DNA of 64,000 nt from Metellina segmentata (taxonomy: Eukaryota > Arthropoda > Arachnida > Araneae > Tetragnathidae): positions 126,926,337 to 126,990,336 of the forward strand of contig OX375872.1 in NCBI GenBank assembly GCA_947359465.1, in the 5' to 3' direction. The notes beneath the pieces were generated by a model, which was not told the DNA's origin, ran no database searches, and saw only the letters and a program-made list of their open reading frames with translations. The first letter of the stretch is position 1. Each line of letters starts with the position of its first letter. This document shows, piece by piece, positions 12,413 to 20,786 of the stretch. Position numbers and translations under genes: made by a program.

Positions 12413-13513
12413 TATATTCTATTAAATTTAAACTTTATGCAAAAATGTTGAAAGCAAGTTTATAGCATTCAAGCTCTTCAAAATTCCATTTATACTTGAA
12501 AATGCCATGATTCTCCTTCAAATATTATAAACATGAAATTCTCCCCACTTTGAGATAGTATACTACATGAAAATTATTTCAATGTAAAGTGAACAATGGT
12601 TATGTCTATTGATTCAATTGAACCCAATATTACTCCAAAAAAGTATATTATGAAGTTCTATTGCTGTAAGTATGCCTGATAAAATCTTTAATACCTAAGT
12701 TGTCTTGCTTTAATATAAAATAGGTGAATTATTAACTCCTAGACTGCTGTATATCTTCTCTTTGTTTTATGCATGAAACATCATTTGTTTGTGATGCTTC
12801 ATGTGGTTAGACATCCACACAGTGAGTCACTAGAAAATAAGCTATCACACATTGAATGCCAAGTCACTGTGAAATCTTGATATTATTCATTTCCCTTCTG
12901 TCAAACTTGTGAAGAGATTAGAATAAAGCTAGTAAAACATTCATTTAACTACACTAAGTGGTTATAGGGAAAATGAAGCCAGTAGATAGTATTACCTCTG
13001 TTCTGCAATGTCTTCTCAACGTCTCCAGTGACAAAAATTGACCATAACTTTTTACAACTGCATTATATCTTCTGACTCCTTTGTTCATCCAGACTTTATA
13101 TATTTCAGTGATATTTTTACTTGTTTCGAACTCACCAGTTGTCATTATATAATTATATAGCTAATCTGTACAAGGTAGAACATTGAGGATTATTCTTTTG
13201 ACTTTTTCTCGTCTAAGATAAAATTATAACAGTTTATTGATGACAATACTATTACTTCGTATTTCTCTATCTTAGTGATCCAGAAAATGTATATTTGATG
13301 CAAAATTTATTTTATGGCTTGGTTTCAAAACATTGATATAAAATAATTTCAAAATCTTATAGCTTTATTATTGCTTACTATTTTTTTTTTCTTTTTTTTT
13401 TTTTAGTATTAGCTGAGTTATTAAACAATAAACAGCTGGAATCTCAAGTTAAATCAGCTAAAGATCCCAAAAATCTATGCCTGATGAACCCAACATGGTT
13501 TCCATGGTTTTGA
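9781..13513 (+). CDS. TRRAP-like: TRRAP/Tra1-like protein, C-terminal exons (pseudokinase end and FATC)
   Basis: Four exons with consensus splice sites (9781-9919, 10280-10470, 12087-12162, 13407-13513) keep one reading frame with matching phases (0/1, 1/0, 0/1, 1) and end in TGA. The translation contains CVPFRLTPNISELLTPAGVKG, the strongly conserved block after the pseudokinase domain of TRRAP/Tra1, and closes with NLCLMNPTWFPWF, the TRRAP version of the FATC tail. TRRAP is the giant scaffold that brings activators to SAGA and NuA4/TIP60 histone acetyltransferase complexes in the nucleus; it has no kinase activity. Exon 1 starts in mid-domain, so the many upstream exons are missing from what I could find or lie outside the window. 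Outside the two blocks the sequence is quite divergent from vertebrate TRRAP as I remember it, so a diverged paralogue is possible. AATAAA follows 105 bases after the stop. Confidence 0.82.
10280..10470 (+). CDS. TRRAP-like: TRRAP-like exon 2 of those visible
   Basis: The acceptor is GTGTTTCAG and the donor AAG|GTAATT. The split codon joins correctly to GAC. It carries the diagnostic VPFRLTPNISELLTPAGVKG block. Confidence 0.88.
10525..11591 (+). mobile_element. Non-autonomous Helitron, copy B, in the TRRAP-like intron
   Basis: It begins TCTCTCTATATTA directly after A (10524) and ends with a GC-rich hairpin (GGGGACGGAGCCCC) followed by CTAC and a host T at 11592. Helitrons typically start with TC, end with a hairpin and CTRR, and insert between A and T with no target duplication; the last base of CTRR is off here. 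It has two hairpin modules (11356-11440 and 11500-11591). It takes up about two thirds of the 1.6 kb intron at 10471-12086. No coding sequence. Copies A and C are relatives. Confidence 0.7.
11592..12086. other. Remainder of TRRAP-like intron 2
   Basis: AT-rich, with no further element recognised. Confidence 0.6.
12087..12162 (+). CDS. TRRAP-like: TRRAP-like exon 3 of those visible
   Basis: The acceptor is TTTATAAACAG and the donor CAG|GTCAGT. It encodes 25 codons, AEPKTIEDCRENIFNNVKLI and onward, the helical linker before FATC. It is assigned by position, phase and splice sites more than by similarity. Confidence 0.7.
12336..12408. repeat. (AT)n microsatellite
   Basis: About 36 uninterrupted AT units within intron 3 of the TRRAP-like gene (12163-13406). 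The rest of that intron is AT-rich and has no gene I can support. Confidence 0.97.
13407..13513 (+). CDS. TRRAP-like: TRRAP-like terminal exon with FATC tail
   Basis: A long T-rich tract ends in TTTTAG at 13406. The exon encodes VLAELLNNKQLESQV and then KNLCLMNPTWFPWF before TGA at 13511-13513. The end W-F/L after a conserved N-P-x-W is characteristic of TRRAP-type FATC. Confidence 0.87.
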
Positions 13514-13617
13514 CAAACAAAAAAAAGCGATGTAAATGTTATATAGATCATGTCATTTTAAATTTTAGTTGTATGTACAGGATGAAAGAATCAATTTTTT
13601 ATAAATTTATTTTTACC

Positions 13618-13623
13618 AATAAA
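13618..13623 (+). terminator. Polyadenylation signal candidate (AATAAA) for the TRRAP-like gene
   Basis: The canonical hexamer lies 105 bases past the stop codon, on the same strand. Confidence 0.6.
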
Positions 13624-14230
13624 ATTGTTTTCACATAATATATGATTTGTTACAACAGCTATGTAAAATTACACAAACAGAAAATGTGGGAAATAAGTGT
13701 CCATACAAATCACTTATTCCCATTTAAAGGAATTTTTTCCCAATTTAATTTCCAGTTATCTTTTGCTACAGTTCCAAAAAAACTAGTAAAATGTATCTTT
13801 ATTCTCAGTTATTGACAGAAATAAAATTAATCTGTACCACATTACTGAATTCTATTACTGCTAAACCCAATCTAACATCACTTCTGTAAATAGGCTAAGT
13901 TATTTTTGATTTATTAAGACAAACAGAATGGATTTTGCATTTTTAAAAGAAAAAAGGCATACCATGGTTTACTGTCATTAAAACAGTATTTGGCTAGGAA
14001 AATCTTATACAATATTATTTTAAATATATAAGATACAAATACATTTGTTGACACACTGCTTACATGATTGACACACTGTTGGCACCAAACTGTATTTTAT
14101 AATTGAATTTTATATAAATTATTCAAAATAATTTCTGAAAATATTATCGTTGAGATATCTATATATACATTCTAAGTAAAATATGATAACAATTGTAAAT
14201 ATGAATGGCTAATGTATATATAGAAAATTA
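13624..14230. other. Convergent intergenic spacer / 3' UTRs
   Basis: AT-rich sequence between the ends of the TRRAP-like gene (plus) and the crotonase-type exon (minus). No ORF or element recognised. Confidence 0.6.
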
Positions 14231-14324
14231 TCACCTCTGTGGAGGACGCTTTTCAAAAAAGACTGTTATTCCTTCAGCAGCTTCTTTCCTTGCTAAGTTT
14301 TTCACCATTACATCATTACCAAGA
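14231..14324 (-). CDS. Terminal exon of a probable enoyl-CoA hydratase/isomerase family gene
   Basis: On the minus strand an acceptor AATTACAG precedes an open stretch in phase 2 that reads LGNDVMVKNLARKEAAEGIT and then VFFEKRPPQR before TGA. Crotonase-fold proteins commonly end with a helix followed by EG(M/I)xAFxEKRxPxF/Y, which this matches in spacing (EGITVFFEKRPP). Family members act on acyl-CoA thioesters in mitochondria or peroxisomes; the exact enzyme cannot be told from 30 residues. No other exon could be found in the repeat-rich DNA at higher coordinates, so the gene is partial here, or this is an isolated remnant. It is convergent with the TRRAP-like gene. Confidence 0.45.
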
Positions 14325-14789
14325 CTGTAATTAGAATTTCCAAATGAACTTGCAAAATATTTTAGTTTTAAACCACACATACAATTATGAAAAATAAACT
14401 AAACATCAGTAACTGAGAAACAAAAGTAAATTATCTAAAGTATGAAAGGAAATCTATTTTCATTCAACATTTGTTTTTAAACTAATACTTTATTTAGGCA
14501 CACATTACCAATTAATTCAATAGATACTTATTTAGAGTAAGTAAAGAAAAAGAACCTAATCTTGGGGTACTATTAGTTTTATTTTAATAGTTGGAGACAC
14601 TTATAAAATACTTAACAAAAAATCATTTGAATATTGCTATCTTTTCTCAGGATAGAAAATCAACTGAGAGTTTCAGCAAGAAAATTTTCTCAACATTTAA
14701 ATCTTCCCTCATGCCTGGTTATTAATCTAATTTACCAAGAAGCTATGAATTTCTAATCTATCTGAATAAATATCGATACATATAGAAAA

Positions 14790-15030
14790 TAATGTGTGTA
14801 TATCTTCTATACAAATCTACACAGTTTGACCAATCCTTACCAAATTTGGTACTTATACTTTATAACACTGCAGAAAACATATGCTATTGCTTTCCTGACT
14901 TCACACCAATCTCTAGCACTTATGACCATGAAAATTGGCACACAGGTAGTTCTAAAAGTGCCCCTTGAAGCCCTAATTTTAAAATCTAAAGTTTGTTTTC
15001 CTACAATAAATGGACTAGAAACACATTCTA
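14790..15030 (+). mobile_element. Degenerate Helitron 5'-region fragment
   Basis: The part around 14922-15000 (ATGAAAATTGGCACACAGGT... then TTTTAAAATCTAAA) resembles the 5' part of the Helitron at 18440 (ATGAAATTTGGCACACATGT... then TTTTTAAAATTTAATCT). The terminal TC is not clear. The following 15031-15735 holds TTCCCTGATTT repeats of the kind seen near 18010-18114 but no gene. Confidence 0.4.
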
Positions 15031-15875
15031 CAGGGTTTGTTTATTAAGGGAAATGTTGTGGTCATATTTTAACTGTTGCAAATGGAAACACGTTTTACAA
15101 GGTTAGTGTATTTGAGTGAACACAGAAATTTTGCAGTCATATTTGAAACCCTAGAAACTCCTGCAGCTAGTGTTGTTCAGCAAGTCCTATCCATAATTAC
15201 CTCCTGTGTTGAAAAATAAGCATTAGAAAACACTAAACCTAGTTTTGATCATTTGTACTTAGTTTTGGAGAAGTTTCTATATATTTTTAAATATCAGGGT
15301 CCATTGTTAAAAGTGGGAAATGCCAAACTTGTAATGTATGTGTTTCATTGTTCTTGGCAACAAAATCCTCGAAAAAAAAGTTCCCTGATTTCCATGATAG
15401 TGTGACAAAAATTTCCCTGATTTTACAAATCCCTTAAGAAATGTCGGGATCCATAATTTGTATCGATATACAGTTCCCACACAACAATGTTTTTAAATAT
15501 TTAGGGTGAGATGGGGTAAACGGATCATTCTCCACAAATATTTTGTATTTTTTCTCATCAGATATTTTAATTGTTATTGTAAGAGTTGGAACCCTTAATG
15601 GAACTCTAACAATAGCAATTGATAAAACTGGGAACAAAAATAAAAATATTTTGATCATGAACTTTTCATACCTGTCTCTACATTGTCCAAATATACATCA
15701 AAATGAAATGCAAAAAACATAAAAAAATTGGTACAGCTTCAGTCTACGTTCAAACCGGTGGCAACGATCTTGGCGCACTTCTAGTAGCGAGTTAGGGCAG
15801 GTTAAGGCAACCCATCTGCACTACGATTATTATGGTTTTCATGGCAACATCGGCTAGCGAAAAGTTAAACCTTTT

Positions 15876-16284
15876 GGCTCGGTGCACACATCCGGTATTT
15901 CAACGTACGGCGACGCTGCCGCAAGGCAAGAGCTTTCTGAGAAACATTAGATCCACAATGGATTAGTTTACACATGCCTCCGGCGCCGCTGCGGTGATGT
16001 ACGTCCACCGTGCGTGCAATTTGTACCGCAGTTCCCCCACTGCGCAGCAGCTCGCCGCACACGCTTCTCCAGTCTGAAGTAATTACTAAATGGTTGATCC
16101 AGTAATGTCTATTTTGTTTCAAAATATACTTTTTGACACTAAGTTAGCGAAATAAACACGTTTTCTTCGATAGAATATTTATCGCAAATGGAACGAAATG
16201 AGTACTTCCGTTATTTCATGGTTATGTGTGCATAGTTGGGCTTCCGTGCCGCACGTTGAAAAATCGGATGTGTGCACCATGTCT
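15876..16284. mobile_element. MITE-like element with GGTGCACACATCCG inverted repeats
   Basis: The left terminus CGGTGCACACATCCGG...TTTCAACGTACGGC is mirrored by the right terminus GCCGCACGTTGAAAAATCGGATGTGTGCACC ending near 16280. Arms are about 35 bp and the total is about 400 bp. Flanks (TTT on the left, TTA on the right) would suit a 3-bp target duplication of the PIF/Harbinger kind, but with a mismatch. An 85-codon minus-strand open frame inside has no recognised motif. Confidence 0.6.
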
Positions 16285-16287
16285 TAG

Positions 16288-16466
16288 ACTACGGCCGGTA
16301 CAGCAGTTGTACCATGATCGCGCCAAGAAAGAATTTGGGCAACGGCCAGTACATCAGTTGTACCTTAAAATTTATAAGAATCGCGCCAAGAAATAATTTA
16401 GACTATAGGCAGTCACAGAAGTTGTGCATTGAAAGTAATAAGAATCGCGCCAAGATAGAATTGCGC
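16288..16466 (+). repeat. Three-unit tandem repeat with conserved ATCGCGCCAAGA
   Basis: Units of about 52, 63 and 64 bases each contain GG(C/-)CxGTxCAxCAGTTGT-like sequence and end in ATCGCGCCAAGA(A/T)A. The GCGCCAAG core also appears inverted in the terminal repeat of the enclosing element, so the units may be subterminal sites of that element. Confidence 0.65.
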
Positions 16467-16513
16467 TTGTTAGATCGATAGTCGTAGTCAAAAAGTTAAA
16501 TTTTCATTTTGAA

Positions 16514-17575
16514 TCTCTAATATTATAAACGGAAGTGTTTTTCAGTCTGTTTGTTTCCTGCACGCAAAGTACTGACGAAACTATGGCACTTACATCACAG
16601 GTAGTCCAAACGTTTTGCAATTTTTGGGACGCGGCGAATTTTAAAATTCAATCTAGAATATTTTTTAATGAATTTGATGAAATGTAATTATTATTGAATG
16701 CAACAGCATAGAAGATCATAGATTCTAAATTTATTTTTTTCGTTTCCCTTATCATTTTGCATGGAGGAATGATTTTCTAGCAGACGATTAAAAACAAATA
16801 AACTTTTAACTGTAGTTATTTAGTTCTTTTTTCTATCTATTAGACCGTTAAAGACAGAGTAAAAATTTCAACGGATTTGAAATCTGAGGAAAATTTCACA
16901 TTATAACAATTACCTAAAAATATTTTTTTTTAAATAAATAAAAAATTTTAATTGAATATCTTCACAATTTTCGAAAGAGATTGTGACGTTTAGAGATTTT
17001 CAGCGAGAAGAAAGAAAAAAATAAAAAAAACTTTTTGGTGGCATTGTTTAGTTCCCCTTTTTGTAAAATCGGGATCGTTAAAGACAGATTGAAAATTTCA
17101 ACGGATTGAAAATTTGACACCAGATATATAGATACCTTATACGTTTGATTTTCTTTTAATAAATCATTTTTTAACTAAATATTTATACTTTCATAAGAGA
17201 TGGTGACGTCACATCGAAATCCCATTTGGTTTGCGAAGCAAACCAACAAACACCACGGGCAAATCCGTTAGGCTGTTATCCAATTTGCTAAGCAAATCAT
17301 AGTTCACAATATTCATAATTTGGTTTACTTCCCAAACCAAATGGAAATTCGCAGGGAATTAATTCCAATAGGCTACGAATTTCCATTCCATTCGCAAATT
17401 AACAGCACGGGCAACGCCATGATGCCTGTTATCCAATAGGTAACGAATTCTCATTTCGTTTGTTTCTCAAACTGTATTCGTAGCAATCACCGAGGGTTAG
17501 CGAGCAACACCTAATCAGTTAGCTCCTGACCCCACGAAAAGAACTGTCACGGGCAACGCTGTGCTGAGTGGCTAG
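16514..17575 (+). mobile_element. Non-autonomous Helitron, copy D
   Basis: It starts TCTCTAATATTATAAA after host A (16513) and ends CACGGGCAACGCTGTG (near-hairpin) followed within 15 bases by GGCTAG, before host T (17576). All canonical Helitron marks are present: 5' TC, 3' hairpin plus CTAG, insertion between A and T, no target duplication. It contains the same triloop hairpin as copies A-C at 17226-17246. No reading frame. Confidence 0.8.
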
Positions 17576-17706
17576 TATTCTTTAAAGTTCTTTCAAAATG
17601 TGTTGAACTGTCGGTTGATTTCAGTGGTTCATATGAAATAATTCCTTCTTTGGCAAATTTAGAAGTGCGCCAAAGCCGTTACACCGCTATAAACGTAGAC
17701 TGAAGC

Positions 17707-18439
17707 TTTATCAAAAAATTCTACAAAAATATAGTTGCAAGCAAAAAATATTATTTAATGCACAAAAAAGACATCATTAGTTACACAAATTTAAAATTGT
17801 ATACCACAAGTTGTATCCCTGGCCTCACAGCGACGAGACGCTCCGGCAACGAAAACCACGGTGGCGGTTTTCGCTGTGTTCGAAAATTACGACACCAGTG
17901 TTCTTTATTCGAATTACAATTTAAGCGAAAACGATTTATTCGATTTTCAAAAGTACTTGTAATCGCACATCTCTAAATAGGCCACAAACGACAGTAGTTA
18001 CCGTTTTCATAAAAATTCCCTGATTTTTGTGAAATTTGGAAATTTTCCCTGAGAATTCCCTGATATTTCCAGAATTGAAAAGTTCCCCGATTTCCCAGTT
18101 CTGTTACCACCCTGTTCTTGCTTTTATTAATACAAGCAGACTTAATTGCTTATATCTATTGATGGTAGAGTGCTACTCAATTTCAAACTACAGTGAAACT
18201 TCGATTAACCATTCAGGGTCGGGACAGTTAATCAAAGAGATGGATACCAACAAAACCTTAAACAACAACCAACCATCATCTATTGCATATGAAGGAAAAG
18301 ATTAAAAAAAACTCATGTTTATGAACTGGAAATATACTAACATGCATATATTTTATTTTACAGAAACAAACAATTTGCATGAAGTACAGTTTTGTTCCTA
18401 TGTTCATATTGTTACATGAACTTATGCTTTAGACTTACA
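17707..18439. other. Non-coding stretch between elements
   Basis: No gene seen. 18005-18114 carries several TTCCCTGA repeats and ends CACCCTG at 18114, which looks like a hAT-type or other inverted-repeat terminus, but its partner end was not identified with confidence. Confidence 0.5.
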
Positions 18440-18650
18440 TCTCTACTATTATAAAATGAAGTTTATGTGTGTCGGGTTTATACGGGGTGCCCTGACGAAT
18501 TTATGGCATTCACACTAATGAAATTTGGCACACATGTAGTACAAATTTTTTGCAATTTTATAGACCAATTTTTAATGCCCGATTTTTAAAATTTAATCTT
18601 GAAAATTTTAAAATTAATTTAATGCGATGTTTAATTATTATTCCCTTTCC
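18440..18650 (+). mobile_element. Helitron 5' end, copy E
   Basis: It begins TCTCTACTATTATAAAATGA after host A and remains alignable with copy D for about 200 bases (TGACGAA...ATGGCA...CACA, then TTTTGCAATTTT and TTTAAAATT). No matching 3' end with hairpin and CTAG was found downstream, where the foldback begins. Confidence 0.6.
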
Positions 18651-18725
18651 TCCGAATGGCAACAGTCATGATCGGTATTGAATGAATCCGTACTTTCTGC
18701 GCGTGTGTAGCCTTGAAAGCCGCCT

Positions 18726-20567
18726 TATTACTGGATATCCTTTTTGAAATTTACTGCTTTTTTAAAAGCATATTAACTTTTAGTTAATCAACTAACTAAT
18801 TAGTTAATCAGTGTCAACTTTATGTTTCAATTTTTTTACTGTGCTTACTTCATTTTGCTACTGGATAACGGTTGTACAATTTGTTTGTTATTGTTTCTTT
18901 TGTAGACTATCGTAGTTTGGAATTTGATTTTTTAAGTATATTCACTTTTAGTATTACTGAATATACGTTATGAAATTTATTGCATTTTTAAAAGTATATT
19001 AACTTTTAGTTAGAGTTAAGTTTTAATCTTTTATATTTGTATGTTTTTATTGTGCTTACTTCATTTTTCGAACTGGATAACGGTTGTGCAATACGTTTGT
19101 TATTGTTTGTTTTTTAGAATACGATAGTTTGGATTTTGATTTTTTAAGCATATTCCCTTTTAGTTTGGATTATTTGGATATTTTTTTTTCAAAGTCTAGC
19201 GATATTTTTTTTTAATCTTTTGTGCAATTTCTGGTTTGTTTCATAAATGCTATCTTTTGTTTGTTTCTGTATAGTACTTCGGTTTTTGTGTAGTAAATTT
19301 TTATCATTTTTGTTTTGATGTCTTATAGAAAGAAAAGCGATATAATTTTTTTTTCTTTGGTTTCCTAAAAATGTCCACAGAATTTAAAAGGTCTTTATTG
19401 CACTCAGTCCAATCTTGGATTTTAATCATTGATGCAAACTAAGAACATTTATTCTATGTAGTTCTACGCTCACAGGATGATGATGTGCTCTTAGAATTTC
19501 AACGTTTTACTGAGAAGCAAAGACATGTTCCATCAATTTATTGTCGCTATGTATTCAGAGATTTAATCGGAGAAGGTGTTGTACATACGACTAAATCACA
19601 TGACTCAACAGTGGAACAGTATGCACATTTGGCGCATTTGATTCAGATGCGTTAATGAACGATGGAAATGTTGCTGTACGAAAACTCAGGTACACAGAAA
19701 TCGCTAAACTTCCAAAAAGATATCAAAACCAAAAGTAACAGGTGATGCTTTTGTAAATTTTTATATTGCATAAATTTTCAAAATTAAATATTGCTATTAT
19801 TTCCAAAAGACACTGGAACACAGAAACAAACACAAAATTGCATTAAACAATAACAAAATTATGGCCTTTCGCTATAACGGCCTCTTTTCATGTACGCCCC
19901 ACAATGTTTTGTTATACAACTAAAACAAAGGCTGTTTTTATGCTTTTGTTTAGTATCAACTTCTCCCTTTACATTACATGTCTTTGCTTCTCAGTAAAAC
20001 GGTGAAATTCTAAGAGCACATCATCATCCTGTGAGCGTAGAACTACATAGAATAAATGTTCTTAGTTTGCATAAATGATTAAAATCCAAGATTGGCCTGA
20101 GTACAGTAAAGACCTTTTAAATTCTGTGGACATTTTTAGAAAACCAAATAAAACAAAAATATAATAATAAATTTTATAATGTTATACATTAAATTTAAAA
20201 TTGGAAATAAATATCGCTTTTCTTTCCATAAGACATCGAAACAAAAATAATAATAATTAACTATACGAAAACCGAAGTACTATACAGAAACAAACCACAA
20301 ATTGCACAAAAGATCAAAATTAAATATCGCTAAACCTTGAAAAAAATATCCAAACAAAAAGTTAATATGCTTTAAAAATCAAAATCCAAAGTATTGTAGT
20401 CTAAAAAACAAACAGTAACAAACGTATTGCACAACCGTTATCCAGTTCCAAAAATTAAGTAAGCACCCTAAAAAGATACTTATATAAAATATTAAAAATC
20501 AACGCTAACTAAAAGTTAACATTCTTTTAAAAAGGCAATAAGTTTTTTTAAGGATATCCAGTAATCG
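18726..20567. repeat. Long foldback: inverted arms of about 600-800 bp
   Basis: The left arm 18726-19527 and right arm 19977-20567 are inverted copies, clearly alignable from the loop (CATGTCTTTGCTTCTCAG and so on) to the outer ends (GGATATCCAGTAAT). The left arm is longer because it contains an internal tandem duplication of about 180-200 bp that includes TATCCAGT...CAACCGTTATCC sequence. The 449-bp loop carries an open stretch (see the direct repeat at 19634). Confidence 0.85.
19634..19737 (+). repeat. 104-bp direct repeat, first copy, with coding look
   Basis: It is nearly identical to 20681-20785. Read as TTT GAT TCA GAT GCG it is open (FDSDALMNDGNVAVRKLRYT and onward) and ends in TAA. 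A second frame upstream (from about 19459) is also open. I do not recognise the protein. The second copy has a stop in the middle. Confidence 0.6.
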
Positions 20568-20680
20568 GTAAAGTTGGTGTTGGTCTAACTACACTAAAGC
20601 GACAACGCAGTAAAATGACGACAATGTTATGCAAACATTACTGATATTTTCGTGAGGCAAAATGTAGCAGTGTAACTAAC

Positions 20681-20785
20681 GCATCTCATTCAGATGCGTT
20701 AATGAACGCTGGAAATGTTGCTGTACGATAGCTAAAGTACACAGAAATCGCTAAACTTCCAAAAAGATATCAAAACCAAAAGTAA
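20681..20785 (+). repeat. 104-bp direct repeat, second copy, abutting the Ty3 element
   Basis: The homology with 19634-19737 stops at about 20785, exactly where the Ty3-type protease/RT reading begins, so this marks the left junction of the truncated retroelement. Confidence 0.7.
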
Positions 20786-20786
20786 T

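Larger units (their letters stand above)
15736..17706. mobile_element. DNA element with ~45-bp terminal inverted repeats, hosting two further insertions
   Basis: The left end GCTTCAGTCTACGTT...CTTGGCGCACTTCTA (15736-15783) matches the complement of the right end (17660-17706) with few mismatches. Inside are a smaller inverted-repeat element (about 15876-16284), a threefold tandem repeat (16288-16466) and a Helitron (16514-17575). No transposase frame is recognisable, so it is non-autonomous. The target duplication could not be fixed and the superfamily is undetermined. Confidence 0.7.

Noticed and set aside
12954..13145. 63-codon minus-strand ORF in TRRAP-like intron 3
   Set aside because: No recognisable motif and no splice context; likely chance.
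15297..18114. One large hAT-like element from CAGGGTCC (15297) to CACCCTG (18114)
   Set aside because: The two ends agree only over about 6 bases and then loosely, and no 8-bp duplication could be confirmed.
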